DNA from: Streptomyces sp. NBC_00704
GTDB taxonomy: Bacteria > Actinomycetota > Actinomycetes > Streptomycetales > Streptomycetaceae
NCBI RefSeq assembly: GCF_036226605.1
Contig: NZ_CP109000.1
Coordinates: 6,754,501-6,818,500 of the forward strand
DNA: 64,000 bases
Direction: 5' to 3'
Shown here: piece by piece, positions 1 to 9,865 of the stretch
How the letters are laid out: each line of letters starts with the position of its first letter
How positions within the stretch are numbered: the first letter of the stretch is position 1
Notes under the pieces: model-generated
What the model was told of the DNA's origin: nothing
Databases searched by the model: none
The model's input: the letters and a program-made list of their open reading frames with translations, nothing else
Translations under genes and position numbers: made by a program

Positions 1-431
1 ACGCCCTGGCGGAGGGTCCCCTCGGCGGGCACCCGGTCACCGGGGTGCGGGTCACCCTGGTCGACGGGGCCACCCACGTGAAGGACTCCTCCGAGACGGC
101 CTTCCGCACGGCGGGCCGCTTCGGGCTCCGGGAGGCCCTGCGCGCCTGCGCGATGGTCCTGCTGGAGCCGGTCGTCGAGGTCACGGTCACCGTGCCGGAG
201 GACGCCGTCGGCGGCGTCCTCGGCGATCTCGCCGGCCGGCGCGGGCGGATCACCGACTCGACCGTGCGCGGCGGTTCGGCGGTGGTCACCGCCACCGTGC
301 CGCTGGCCGAGCTGTTCGGCTACGCGACCCGGCTGCGCAGCCGCACCCAGGGCCGGGGAGCCTTCACGGCCAGGCCGACCGGATACGCGCCCGCCCCGGC
401 GCCGTCGACGGCGGTCACCCCCGTACGGTGA
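1..431 (+). CDS. Elongation factor G-like GTPase, C-terminal fragment (5' end outside window)
   Basis: The reading frame is open from the first bases (codons start at position 3) to a TGA at 429-431, so only about 142 C-terminal residues are present. They match domains IV-V of translation factor EF-G: a segment on ligand-stabilised strand packing (VTLVDGATHVKDSSE), then LLEPVVEVTVTVPED, the GDLAGRRGRI motif and the FGYATRLRSRTQGRG motif, which are EF-G rather than TetM signatures. Streptomyces carry a second, divergent EF-G-like protein besides the housekeeping fusA in the str operon. With no ribosomal protein genes nearby, this is probably that paralogue. The GTPase domain cannot be seen, so activity is inferred. 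The C-terminal tail is Pro/Ala-rich. Confidence 0.85.
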   Translation, partial: ALAEGPLGGHPVTGVRVTLVDGATHVKDSSETAFRTAGRFGLREALRACAMVLLEPVVEVTVTVPEDAVGGVLGDLAGRRGRITDSTVRGGSAVVTATVPLAELFGYATRLRSRTQGRGAFTARPTGYAPAPAPSTAVTPVR

Positions 432-463
432 CCGTGCGCCGGGCGGGGCGAGTGGGCAGGTGA

Positions 464-505
464 GGTGCGCGGGTCCACGGACCTCGGTCGGTGGACCCGC
501 GCACC
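464..505. terminator. Strong hairpin between convergent genes
   Basis: A perfect 15-bp stem (464-478 pairs with 491-505) closes a 12-nt loop. It lies 33 bp after the EF-G-like stop and before the end of the convergent beta-helix gene. There is no T-run on either strand. It probably works as a bidirectional terminator. Confidence 0.75.
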
Positions 506-536
506 GTCGGGGCGGCGTGCTCGAAGCCGCCCCGAC
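506..536. terminator. Second tandem hairpin
   Basis: A perfect 11-bp stem (506-516 with 526-536) and 9-nt loop directly abuts the first hairpin. Two stacked perfect hairpins between convergent genes suggest a strong bidirectional termination block. Confidence 0.7.
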
Positions 537-586
537 GGCGGTGCCTCAGCGCACCAAGGGTCGTCCGGGGTTCGGGCGCGTGCGGA

Positions 587-2431
587 TCACGGGTACGACA
601 CCACGGTCGACGGCACCGTGGAGGTGCCCGAGGTCGGCGCCCCCGTCTCGTTGATGACGTGCTCGTACTGTCCGTTGCCGCCGAGCGAGACCACCAGCAC
701 GTCGTGGAACTTGACGCCCGGCGCGTTCGGGGCGGCGAAGCCGTGGTGCTGGACGATCGTCGGGTCGACGTTGTAGTAGCAGTAGCTGCCCAGGCCCCAG
801 CCCTCGTGCGTGGTGACCTTGTCGCCCACCTTGTAGGCGGCGTAGCCCCGCACCGGGCCGTTCTGGATCGCGGCCTGGTTCGGGGCGTCGTAGGCCTTCT
901 CGTTCTGGAAGAAGATCGTGCGTCCGCGCTGGCCGAACCACTGCACGTCGTACTTGTTGAAGTGCTCCACGAACAGGCCGGTCGCCAGGACGTCGTGGCC
1001 GTTGACGACCACGCCGTAGTCGGCCCGGTTGGTGTCCCAGCCGACGCCCTCGCCGTGGTCCGCGCGCCAGACCCAGGTGTGGTCGACGATGGTGTGCCGG
1101 TTGTTGATCACCATGCTGGTGGTGGCCTTGCCGGCGCCGGCCCCGCCGATGCGCACGAACACGTCCTGGACCGTGGTCGGGTTGGCGGAGTGGTCGCGCG
1201 AGGCTCCGGGCGGGCCGACCTCCAGCAGGGTGGGGGAGTTGACCGGTCCGGCGTCGATGAGGAAGCCCGCCAGCCGGACCCCGTCGACGTCGGCGACCTT
1301 GAGCGCGGTGACGCCGTTGTCGGGGATGAGGGTGGCGTACCCCAGGCCCAGCACCACCGTGTCGGCGCGGGTCACCCTGATCGGCTGGTCGACGTGGTAG
1401 ATCCCCGGCGTCAGCAGCAGGTGGAGGCCCTGCGCGAGCGCCTGGTTGAGGGTGGCCGCCGAGACGCCGGGCCTGGCCACGTAGAACTGTGACAGGGGCA
1501 GCGAGGAGCCGCGCGGGGTGCCGTTGCCCCAGGTCACGCCGCGGGCGTTCGTTCGCTTCGCGGGCAGGAAGACGCGGAAGCCTCCGCCGCCGTCGACGTA
1601 CAGGAACGGCTTCTCGCGGGAGACGGGCGTGGTGTCGAGCGTGGTGTACGGCGGGTCGGGGAAGCTCTGGGCGGGCGCCCCCTCGACCCCCGAGAACACC
1701 ATGTTCCACACGCCGTTCAGCCAGCTGCCGATCGCGCTGTCGCGGGTGTACCACTGCTGCTGCGAGTACGGGCCGATCTGGCCGTCGACGCGGCTGTCGG
1801 CGATGTACCCGCCGCTGGCCCAGCCGTAGCCGGAGGGCGCCAGGTCGAGGCCGCCGCGCACATGCATCCGGCGGAACGGCGCGGCCTGGGCGACGGCCCA
1901 GCGGTTGGTGCCGTTGACCGGGACGAGCGCGAGGTTCTCCGCCGAACGCCAGAAGTTCTGCGTGGCGTTGCCGCCGAACCAGCCGGCGTCGACCGTGACG
2001 TCCCCGTTGATCGTGGTGTCATCGGGGGAGAGCCCGAGGCCCGCGATGGAGGTGTAGAAGCCGAGCTGGGCGTTGAGACCGTGGTACACGCCCGGCTTGA
2101 ACAGCAGCGCGTAGCGCCCGGTGCCGAACTGGGCCGACTCCTGCCGGCTGAACACCTCGTCGAGGCGGGCCTGGACGTCCGGCGTCGAGGGGTCGAAGAC
2201 GAGGACGTGGGGGCCGAGGTCGCCGCCGCCCTTCAGCGCGCACGCACGTCCGCCCGGCTTGGCGGCGGACGCGGCGGAGGTGGCGGAGGAGGCGGACGCC
2301 GTGTCGGGTGCGGCGGAGGCCGGCGAGGAGGTCAGTGCGGTGACGGCGGGTGCGGCGGCGGCCGTCGCCGCGGCGGCGAGGACCGATCTGCGGCGGACGG
2401 CGGGCGTGCCGGACGGTGGGGTGTGGGGCAT
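587..2431 (-). CDS. Secreted right-handed beta-helix protein, putative polysaccharide-active enzyme
   Basis: This 614-residue protein begins at the ATG at 2431 with a GAGGAGAG ribosome site; the longer reading frame upstream has no signal. The N-terminus carries a Tat signal (RRRSVLAAAA near residues 14-23) ending in an ASAAP-type cleavage site. The rest is rich in Asn, Gly and aromatic residues in short repeats typical of pectate-lyase-fold beta-helices. Streptomyces homologues are often labelled 'adenylyl cyclase' or 'coagulation factor 5/8', and nothing here resembles a cyclase. Its promoter shares an operator with the GH16 laminarinase gene, and it is divergent from a glucoside importer with GH1. 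I infer a role in beta-glucan breakdown, perhaps distantly related to GH55. The catalytic residues are not identified. Confidence 0.7.
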   Translation of the reverse strand: MPHTPPSGTPAVRRRSVLAAAATAAAAPAVTALTSSPASAAPDTASASSATSAASAAKPGGRACALKGGGDLGPHVLVFDPSTPDVQARLDEVFSRQESAQFGTGRYALLFKPGVYHGLNAQLGFYTSIAGLGLSPDDTTINGDVTVDAGWFGGNATQNFWRSAENLALVPVNGTNRWAVAQAAPFRRMHVRGGLDLAPSGYGWASGGYIADSRVDGQIGPYSQQQWYTRDSAIGSWLNGVWNMVFSGVEGAPAQSFPDPPYTTLDTTPVSREKPFLYVDGGGGFRVFLPAKRTNARGVTWGNGTPRGSSLPLSQFYVARPGVSAATLNQALAQGLHLLLTPGIYHVDQPIRVTRADTVVLGLGYATLIPDNGVTALKVADVDGVRLAGFLIDAGPVNSPTLLEVGPPGASRDHSANPTTVQDVFVRIGGAGAGKATTSMVINNRHTIVDHTWVWRADHGEGVGWDTNRADYGVVVNGHDVLATGLFVEHFNKYDVQWFGQRGRTIFFQNEKAYDAPNQAAIQNGPVRGYAAYKVGDKVTTHEGWGLGSYCYYNVDPTIVQHHGFAAPNAPGVKFHDVLVVSLGGNGQYEHVINETGAPTSGTSTVPSTVVSYP

Positions 2432-2499
2432 GGGCGGCTCTCCTCGGTCAGGCCGGTCGACAGAACGGCCGAGTTGGGGAAGTGAAGGAGGACGTGCCT

Positions 2500-2511
2500 G
2501 AGAGCGCTCTC
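2500..2511. promoter_or_regulatory. LacI-type palindromic operator GAGAGCGCTCTC
   Basis: A perfect 12-bp palindrome with the AGCGCT core used by LacI-family sugar repressors. It lies 69 bp upstream of the beta-helix gene start. A minus-strand TTGACG (2551-2546) begins exactly 40 nt before it, with a weak -10 (GAAGCA, 2528-2523) between them. The same box and spacing occur upstream of the GH16 gene at 37052-37063. Confidence 0.75.
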
Positions 2512-2589
2512 TCGACGCTGAATGCTTCAACTGTTTGAACGCGCGCGTCAAGTGGTGGGGACGGACTTCCGCGGAGTGTGCCGGGACTC

Positions 2590-2633
2590 TTGACGCGGGC
2601 GGCTCACCCGGTTTAACTCACGTCCTAAATTAA
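2590..2633 (+). promoter_or_regulatory. Promoter/AT-rich element of the sugar ABC operon
   Basis: TTGACG at 2590-2595 could be a -35 box. The following AT-rich stretch (2611-2633) is an imperfect inverted repeat with TTAAct and aaTTAA ends. AT-rich inverted repeats of this kind are operators of ROK-family sugar regulators, but no ROK gene is in the window and the match is loose. Confidence 0.35.
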
Positions 2634-2658
2634 GCCCTGATGACACCGGGAGCCACCC

Positions 2659-3978
2659 ATGCGCACCATCCGAGCCGCGGCCACAGGAGCGGTCGTCATG
2701 TCCCTCGCCCTCGCGGCCACGGCCTGCGGCGGAGGGAGCTCGACCGACGGCGGGGGCTCCAACGACTCGCCGAAGACCCTGACCTACTGGGCCTCCAACC
2801 AGGGCGCGAGCATCGAGGTGGACAAGAAGGTCCTCCGCCCGGAGCTCGACAAGTTCGAGAAGGAGACCGGGATCAAGGTGAAACTCGAGGTCGTCCCCTG
2901 GTCGGACCTGCTCAACCGGATCCTCACCGCCACCACCTCCGGCCAGGGCCCCGACGTCCTCAACATCGGCAACACCTGGTCCGCCTCCCTCCAGGCCACC
3001 GGCGCACTGCTGCCCTGGAACGACGCGAACCTCGCGAAGATAGGCGGCAAGGACCGCTTCGTCTCCTCCGCGCTCGGCTCGACCGGCGCCCAGGGCAAGG
3101 ACCCCGCCGCCGTGCCGCTGTACTCCATGGCGTACGCCCTCTACTACAACAAGCAGATCTTCGCCGACGCCGGCATCGCCAAGCCCCCGGCCACCTGGGC
3201 CGAACTCACGGCCGACGCCGAGAAGATCCAGGCCAAGGGCAAGCAGGTGCTGGGAGCCGAGGGCGCCAACGTCGCGGAGAACATCCACCACGTCTTCGTC
3301 TTCGCCAAGCAGCACAACGCCGACTTCTTCACCCCCGACGGCAAGCCCGACTTCACCTCCGACGGCGTCGTCGCCGCCGTCAAGCAGTACGTCGACCTGA
3401 TGGCCAAGGACAAGGCCATCCCGCAGGGCAACGCCGAGTACGCCCAGAACCAGTCCGTCAGCGACTTCGCCAAGGGCCGGACCGCGATGCTCCTGTGGCA
3501 GTCCGCCTCCGCCAACCTCGCGTCCCAGGGCATGAGCGAGGACCGCTACGGCATCGCCCCCGTACCCGTGCAGTCCGGCGCCCCCGGCACCGGCGCCCAG
3601 GTCAACTCGATGGTCGCGGGCATCAACCTGGCCGTCTTCAAGAACACCGACAACCTCGACGGCGCCACCCAGTTCGTCAAGTTCATGACCGGCGACGAGG
3701 AACAGAAGATCCTCAACAAGGCCTACAGCACCATCCCGCCGGTCGCGTCGGCCCAGGCCGACCCCGCCTTCTCCACCCCCGCGAACACGGTCCTCAAGGA
3801 CACCCTCGCCAAGAGCGCCGCCGCACTCCCGCAGGTCGCCGACGAGTCCCAGTTCGAGACGACGGTCGGCACGGCCGTCAAGGAACTGTTCGCCGACGCC
3901 GCCGCCGGCCACCCCGTGACAACCGAGTCCGTGAAGGCCAAGCTCGCCAAGGCCCAGCAGCAGATGCCGGCGAAGTGA
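2659..3978 (+). CDS. Sugar ABC transporter substrate-binding lipoprotein
   Basis: A 439-residue family 1 extracellular solute-binding protein (MalE/CebE type). Residues 1-23 form a lipoprotein signal ending in LAATAC, with Cys23 as the lipidation site, followed by a Gly/Ser-rich linker. The body contains the usual alternating lobes, including the YYNKQIFADAGI motif. It starts at ATG 2659 with GGGAGCC upstream. It is the first gene of an operon with two permeases and a GH1 beta-glucosidase and lacks its own ATPase, as in MsiK-dependent Streptomyces importers. The substrate is probably a beta-glucoside oligosaccharide, judged from GH1; this is inference. Confidence 0.9.
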   Translation: MRTIRAAATGAVVMSLALAATACGGGSSTDGGGSNDSPKTLTYWASNQGASIEVDKKVLRPELDKFEKETGIKVKLEVVPWSDLLNRILTATTSGQGPDVLNIGNTWSASLQATGALLPWNDANLAKIGGKDRFVSSALGSTGAQGKDPAAVPLYSMAYALYYNKQIFADAGIAKPPATWAELTADAEKIQAKGKQVLGAEGANVAENIHHVFVFAKQHNADFFTPDGKPDFTSDGVVAAVKQYVDLMAKDKAIPQGNAEYAQNQSVSDFAKGRTAMLLWQSASANLASQGMSEDRYGIAPVPVQSGAPGTGAQVNSMVAGINLAVFKNTDNLDGATQFVKFMTGDEEQKILNKAYSTIPPVASAQADPAFSTPANTVLKDTLAKSAAALPQVADESQFETTVGTAVKELFADAAAGHPVTTESVKAKLAKAQQQMPAK

Positions 3979-3983
3979 GCCGG

Positions 3984-4970
3984 ATGACCACCACCGTCGA
4001 GGCGCCGAAGCCTCCCACCGCACCCCACGGCGACCCCGCCCCACGCCCCGGGCCCGGACGGATCCGCCGCACCGCACTGCCCTACCTGCTGCTCCTGCCC
4101 GCCCTCGTCCTCGAACTCCTCGTGCACCTGGTGCCGATGGTGATCGGCGTCGTGATGAGCTTCAAGGAGCTGACCCAGTTCTACATCCGCGACTGGGGCA
4201 CCGCCCCCTGGTCCGGCCTCGACAACTACCGCGTCTCGGTGGACTTCGACGCCCCCGTCGGACAGGCCCTGCTGCACTCCTTCTTCGTCACCGTCGGCTT
4301 CACCCTGCTGTCGGTCGGCCTGTGCTGGCTCATCGGCACCGCCGCGGCGATCTTCATGCAGGACGCCTTCCGCGGCCGCGGACTGCTCCGGGCGCTGTTC
4401 CTGGTGCCCTACGCGCTGCCCGTCTACGCGGCCGTCATCACCTGGGTGTTCATGTTCCAGCACGACAACGGCCTGGTGAACCACGTGCTCCACGACCAGC
4501 TGCACCTCACCGACAAGCCGTCCTTCTGGCTCATCGGCGACAACAGCTTCTACGCGCTGCTCACCGTCTCCGTGTGGAAGGGCTGGCCGTTCGCGTTCCT
4601 CATCGTCATGGCCGGCCTGCAGAACATCCCCCGCGAACTGTACGAAGCCGCCGCACTCGACGGAGCCGGGGTGTGGCAGCAGATCCGCCGCATCACCCTG
4701 CCCTCCCTCGCCCCGGTCAACCAGGTCCTCGTCCTCGTCCTGTTCCTGTGGACCTTCAACGACTTCAACACCCCCTTCGTCCTCTTCGGCCGCGCCGCAC
4801 CGGAGGCGGCGGACCTCATCTCCGTCCACATCTACCAAGCGTCCTTCGTCACCTGGAACTTCGGCACCGGATCGGCGATGTCCGTCCTGCTGCTGCTCTT
4901 CCTCCTCGCCGTCACCGGCGTCTACCTGGCCCTCACCACCCGGGGAAGGAGGCCCTCCCGTGCCCGCTGA
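3984..4970 (+). CDS. Sugar ABC transporter permease (MalF type)
   Basis: A 328-residue integral membrane protein of the binding-protein-dependent transport family. A Pro-rich cytoplasmic N-terminus precedes about six membrane segments. The EAA loop (EAAALDGAGVWQQIRRITLP) that docks on the ATPase is present. I use ATG 3984; the in-frame GTG at 3975 overlaps the upstream stop by 4 bp and is an alternative allowing translational coupling. Neither start has a strong ribosome site. It forms the membrane pore with the next gene product. Confidence 0.9.
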   Translation: MTTTVEAPKPPTAPHGDPAPRPGPGRIRRTALPYLLLLPALVLELLVHLVPMVIGVVMSFKELTQFYIRDWGTAPWSGLDNYRVSVDFDAPVGQALLHSFFVTVGFTLLSVGLCWLIGTAAAIFMQDAFRGRGLLRALFLVPYALPVYAAVITWVFMFQHDNGLVNHVLHDQLHLTDKPSFWLIGDNSFYALLTVSVWKGWPFAFLIVMAGLQNIPRELYEAAALDGAGVWQQIRRITLPSLAPVNQVLVLVLFLWTFNDFNTPFVLFGRAAPEAADLISVHIYQASFVTWNFGTGSAMSVLLLLFLLAVTGVYLALTTRGRRPSRAR

Positions 4971-5817
4971 CTCGCCCATGGCGCCGCCGAGTTCGCTCCT
5001 GTGGTCCCGGCGGATCTTCCTCACCCTGCTCACCGGCTTCGTCCTGGTGCCCGTCTACGTCATGGTCTCCAGCTCCCTGAAGCCCCTCGCGGACGTCACC
5101 GAAAAGTTCCGCTGGCTGCCCAGCGGACTGACGATCCGCCCCTACATCGACATCTGGTCGACGGTCCCCCTCGCCCGCTACTTCGTGAACTCGCTGATCG
5201 TGGCGGGCGCGGCGACCGCCTGCTCCGTCGTCATCGCCGTGTTCAGCGCCTACGCCGTGAGCCGCTACGACTTCCGCGGCAAACGCACCTTCACCGTCAC
5301 CGTGCTGTCCACCCAGATGTTCCCCGGCATCCTCTTCCTCCTCCCGCTGTTCCTGCTCTACGTCAACATCGGCAACAGCACCGGCATCGCCCTGTTCGGC
5401 TCGCGCGGCGGCCTGATCCTCACCTACCTGACGTTCTCCCTCCCCTTCTCCATCTGGATGCTGATCGGATACTTCGACTCGGTCCCCCGCGACCTCGACG
5501 AAGCCGCGCTCGTCGACGGCTGCGGCCCGCTCGGCGCCCTCTTCCGGATCGTCGTGCCGGCCGCGATCCCCGGCATCGTCGCCGTCGCCGTCTACGCCTT
5601 CATGACCGCCTGGGGCGAAGTCCTCTTCGCCTCCGTCATGACCAACGACGCCACCCGCACCCTCGCCGTCGGCCTCCAGGGCTACTCCACCCTCAACGAC
5701 GTGTACTGGAACCAGATCATGGCCGCCTCGCTCGTCGTCAGCGTGCCCGTCGTGGCCGGCTTCCTGCTGCTCCAGCGCTACCTCGTCGCCGGCCTGACCG
5801 CCGGAGCCGTGAAGTGA
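4960..5817 (+). CDS. Sugar ABC transporter permease (MalG type)
   Basis: A 285-residue second permease. It starts at GTG 4960, preceded by GGAAGGAGG, and overlaps the upstream gene by 11 bp, so translation is probably coupled. The EAA motif reads DEAALVDGCGPLGALFRIV. Six membrane spans are visible, and the C-terminus ends LTAGAVK, typical of MalG-type subunits. An 83-bp spacer containing short CCCGCA(A/C) repeats separates it from the GH1 gene. Confidence 0.9.
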   Translation: MPADSPMAPPSSLLWSRRIFLTLLTGFVLVPVYVMVSSSLKPLADVTEKFRWLPSGLTIRPYIDIWSTVPLARYFVNSLIVAGAATACSVVIAVFSAYAVSRYDFRGKRTFTVTVLSTQMFPGILFLLPLFLLYVNIGNSTGIALFGSRGGLILTYLTFSLPFSIWMLIGYFDSVPRDLDEAALVDGCGPLGALFRIVVPAAIPGIVAVAVYAFMTAWGEVLFASVMTNDATRTLAVGLQGYSTLNDVYWNQIMAASLVVSVPVVAGFLLLQRYLVAGLTAGAVK

Positions 5818-5900
5818 CCCGGAACCCCGCGACGGCCCGGCATCCCGCACCACCCGGGCACCCCGCAACGGCCCGCCACCCCCATCCCGAAGGGACCTCC

Positions 5901-7259
<1,359 letters not shown>

Positions 7260-7297
7260 GACGGGCGGCCTTCGAGGCCGGGGGCACCCCCAGGACC

Positions 7298-7329
7298 GGT
7301 GGGCGTGGGTGCGGGAGCCCGCGCCCACC
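7298..7329 (+). terminator. Hairpin after the GH1 operon
   Basis: An 8-bp perfect stem (GGTGGGCG at 7298-7305 with 7322-7329) encloses a GC-rich loop that can pair further. It lies 39 bp after the GH1 stop. There is no T-run. Probable terminator. Confidence 0.45.
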
Positions 7330-7434
7330 ACCCCGGTGCGGAGGGAGGGCCCGAGGCCTTCACGGCCTCCCCCTCAACACCTGCTCTCCGGCAACTCGGT
7401 TGTCCGCGCATGGACGCCCTGTGAGGATCCCTCC

Positions 7435-8283
7435 ATGCCGACTTTCACCGCCCCCGACGGAACCCGCCTCGCCCACCGCGGGGCAGGGGACGGGCCACCC
7501 CTGATCTGCCTGCCCGGCGGCCCCATGCAGTCCGCCGCCTATCTGGGCGACCTCGGCGGGCTCGACGCCCACCGGCGGCTTGTCGGCCTGGACCCCAGGG
7601 GCACCGGAGAATCGGCGGTCCCCGCGGACACCGTCTCCTACCGCTGCGACCGCCAGGTCGACGACGTCGAGGCGCTGCGCGCCCACCTCGGTCTCGACCG
7701 GATCGACCTGCTCGCGCACTCCGCGGGAGCCAACCTGGCCCTCCTGTACGCGGCCCGCCACCCCGACCGCGTGGCGAGCCTGCTGCTGATCACCCCGAGC
7801 GTGTACGCGGCGGGCCTGGAGATCACCGCCGAGGACCGGCTGACCACCGCGCGGCTGCGGGCCGGCGAGCCGTGGTTCGCCACCGGATACGCCGCCCTGG
7901 AGGCGATCACCGCGGGCCGCGCCGGCGCCGACTCCTGGCAGCTCGTCGCCCCCTTCTTCCACGCCCGCTGGGACGAGGACGCGCGGGCCTTCGACGAGGC
8001 GGGGGAGAAGGACAAGAACCAGGAGGCGGCGGCCGCCTACGCCGCCGAGGGCTCCTTCGATCCGGCCGCCACCCGCCGGTCCCTCGCGGCCTTCCCCTCC
8101 CCGGTTCTCCTCCTCGCGGGCGAACACGACCTGGGCGCGCCGCCGCGCGTGATGCGGGAGTTCGCGGAGCTGTTTCCGAAGGCCGCGTTCGTGGTGCAGC
8201 CCGGCGCGGGGCACTTTCCGTGGCGGGACGATCCGGAGCGCTTCGTGACGGCGGTGACGCAGTTCCTGGCCGGCGGGCGCTGA
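7435..8283 (+). CDS. Alpha/beta-fold hydrolase (proline iminopeptidase-like)
   Basis: A 282-residue soluble alpha/beta hydrolase. The oxyanion-hole region is LPGGPM. The nucleophile Ser lies in AHSAGA, where Ala replaces the first Gly of GxSxG. The acid is Asp in GEHDLG, and the catalytic His is in GAGHFPW. A helical lid follows the nucleophile strand. The ATG at 7435 has GAGGA upstream; the longer frame from 7309 is probably untranslated. The substrate is unknown. The family includes proline iminopeptidases, haloperoxidase-like enzymes and esterases. Confidence 0.8.
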   Translation: MPTFTAPDGTRLAHRGAGDGPPLICLPGGPMQSAAYLGDLGGLDAHRRLVGLDPRGTGESAVPADTVSYRCDRQVDDVEALRAHLGLDRIDLLAHSAGANLALLYAARHPDRVASLLLITPSVYAAGLEITAEDRLTTARLRAGEPWFATGYAALEAITAGRAGADSWQLVAPFFHARWDEDARAFDEAGEKDKNQEAAAAYAAEGSFDPAATRRSLAAFPSPVLLLAGEHDLGAPPRVMREFAELFPKAAFVVQPGAGHFPWRDDPERFVTAVTQFLAGGR

Positions 8284-8330
8284 GCGAGGGATTCGTTCAC
8301 GCGATCGAGTGATGTGCGGTCGAGCGGGCA

Positions 8331-8350
8331 CGGGCCGGGGCCGCGGCCCG
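8331..8350. terminator. Short GC hairpin
   Basis: A 7-bp stem (8331-8337 with 8344-8350) and 6-nt loop lie 47 bp after the hydrolase stop. Possible terminator; no T-run. Confidence 0.3.
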
Positions 8351-8399
8351 TTGTGCGGGTGACGGGATCCTCCCGCTCACGACGACCACGGGGGTGGAC

Positions 8400-8939
8400 A
8401 TGAGCCTGCACATCCTGCGCAACGCCGACGGCACGATCACCGGGCACAACACCGGCACCGGCTTCTCGGTGACCTCGGCCGACGAGGAGGAGGTGCGGCG
8501 GCTGGTGCACGAGGACGCGGGCTGGGAGTACACGCCGCCGCCCTCGCCGCCGCCTCCGGGGCATCACCGGTTCGTGCTGGTCCACGACGAGTTCGGCGAC
8601 GGCGGCTTCGACGACGAACGGTACGAGCGCCTGCGCACCCACCCGCCCAGCGGCTGCGAACCGGCCGACCGGGGCTGCTTCGCCCTCACGTGCGAGCGCC
8701 CGGGCGCCACCCTGCTGGCAGCCGTCTCCGACACCGTCGCGGAGATCCGCCGCGAACACGGCCTGGTGATGAGCAGCCTCGGCATCGACGAGCCGCACGA
8801 ATGGCTGACCGACGACCAGGACGGCTACGGCGCACAGACCGTGGCGCAACTGATCCTGACAGCCGCCCACCGAGCCGCCCTCCTCGGCTACGGCCGCAAA
8901 GACCTGGTCCGCCTCCTCGACGCGAGCGGGCTGCGGTAA
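8400..8939 (+). CDS. Protein of unknown function
   Basis: A 179-residue soluble protein that I do not recognise. I chose ATG 8400 with a GGGGG ribosome site; GTG 8394 is an alternative. The first 40 residues look like a short beta-rich segment (HILRNADGTITGHNTGTGFSV). A Pro-rich stretch (PPPSPPPPG) around residue 50 separates it from an acidic C-terminal domain ending in a helix. No signal, membrane segment or catalytic motif is visible. It stands between the hydrolase and an intergenic region carrying a Zur-like box, and shows no clear link to either. Confidence 0.6.
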   Translation: MSLHILRNADGTITGHNTGTGFSVTSADEEEVRRLVHEDAGWEYTPPPSPPPPGHHRFVLVHDEFGDGGFDDERYERLRTHPPSGCEPADRGCFALTCERPGATLLAAVSDTVAEIRREHGLVMSSLGIDEPHEWLTDDQDGYGAQTVAQLILTAAHRAALLGYGRKDLVRLLDASGLR

Positions 8940-9052
8940 AGGGCGGACCGCTGGGCCGCGGCCAGCCGGACGGCGGCGGGCGAACTGCGGCGCACGCGGC
9001 GCACGCGGCGCCGCCCTCCTCCCCACATGCGATGCGCGTCACACCGCCTTGT

Positions 9053-9067
9053 TGAAAATGAATGTCA
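9053..9067. promoter_or_regulatory. Zur/Fur-like box
   Basis: TGAAAATGAATGTCA fits the 15-bp Zur operator of Streptomyces as I recall it (TGaaAatGattttCA) at 13 of 15 positions, with inverted TGA...TCA ends. It sits in an AT-rich island unusual for this genome, upstream of a GNAT gene and a family 5 ABC binding protein. This suggests zinc-dependent repression. Unverified. Confidence 0.45.
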
Positions 9068-9150
9068 TGTGGCTTGATTGGGGGGTCCTTCGTGATCTCT
9101 GTCAAATCCGGGAGTGGCGATCCAATGATCGACTTCTCGCGCTTGTTGCA

Positions 9151-9156
9151 TATCAT
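9151..9156 (+). promoter_or_regulatory. -10 box for a leaderless transcript
   Basis: TATCAT lies 6 bp before the GTG at 9163, so transcription would begin at the start codon. No Shine-Dalgarno sequence exists there, which agrees with a leaderless mRNA. The -35 region is weak. Confidence 0.4.
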
Positions 9157-9162
9157 TCGCAA

Positions 9163-9861
9163 GTGCGTAACTACTGCATCAGGGTCGCGGGCCCCGAGGA
9201 CCTGGACGGCGCCCGAGCCGTCATGCTCGACACCGTCTACCGGGATTTCGGAAGCGGTTACGTGCCCCGCTGGCACGGCGACATCATCGATCCCCACGCC
9301 GCGTACCTCGCGTCCGAACGCCACACCCTGCTGGTCGCGACCGACGGCGGCAGGTGCGGCGAAGGGCGCGGCGGAGAGATCGTCGCCACCGCCGCGCTCG
9401 ACTCCCGCGGCCCGGCGCACCCGCCGAACCCGCGTCACGTCGCCGAGCGCTATCCGTCGGGGACGACCGCCCAGTTGCGCCGCGTCTACGTCCGTCCCGA
9501 GCACCGGCGACGCGGCCTCGCCCGGCGTCTGGTGGCCGAGCTGCTCGCCTTCGCGGTCGCGGACGGCGGCTACCGCTCCGTCTATCTGCACACGGACCCG
9601 TCCGTCGAGGGCGCCGAGGGGTTCTGGCGGTCGCTCGGCACCGTCGTGCACGACGAGCGGGAGCAGGCGGACGACGGTCAGGGCATCGTGCACTTCGACG
9701 TCCCCCTCCGCGCCCCCGCCGGCACTGCTACCGCCGTCGGCACCCACGCCTGCGCCGTCGGCACCTGCGCCTCAGCCGTCGGCTCCCCGGCCGGTGTCGC
9801 CCCGGTCCGGCCCCTGCTCTCCGCCGCCCCCTCCCACCACCCCCCTCGTACAGGCCGGTAA
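9163..9861 (+). CDS. GNAT family N-acetyltransferase
   Basis: A 232-residue acetyltransferase. The acetyl-CoA binding motif is clear: LRRVYVRPEHRRRGLARRLV (the Q/RxxGxG/A loop), followed by YLHTD and a C-terminal GFWRSLG. The start is set at GTG 9163 because the fold begins immediately after (CIRVAGPEDL); the earlier frame from 9049 covers the regulatory island. About 40 C-terminal residues are low-complexity with AVGT repeats. It lies 4 bp before the binding-protein gene, so the two are probably co-transcribed. The acetyl acceptor is unknown. In siderophore and metallophore clusters GNATs modify amines, which is only a hint. Confidence 0.8.
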   Translation: MRNYCIRVAGPEDLDGARAVMLDTVYRDFGSGYVPRWHGDIIDPHAAYLASERHTLLVATDGGRCGEGRGGEIVATAALDSRGPAHPPNPRHVAERYPSGTTAQLRRVYVRPEHRRRGLARRLVAELLAFAVADGGYRSVYLHTDPSVEGAEGFWRSLGTVVHDEREQADDGQGIVHFDVPLRAPAGTATAVGTHACAVGTCASAVGSPAGVAPVRPLLSAAPSHHPPRTGR

Positions 9862-9865
9862 CTCC

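Noticed and set aside
1..431. Tetracycline-resistance (TetM/OtrA) ribosome protection protein
   Set aside because: The C-terminal motifs (FGYATRLRSRTQGRG, GDLAGRRGRI) follow EF-G rather than TetM.
587..2431. Adenylyl cyclase annotation
   Set aside because: No cyclase motif is present; a Tat signal and beta-helix repeats show a secreted carbohydrate-type protein.
2611..2633. Definite ROK-regulator operator
   Set aside because: The AT-rich inverted repeat is imperfect and no ROK gene is present; kept only as a weak regulatory feature.
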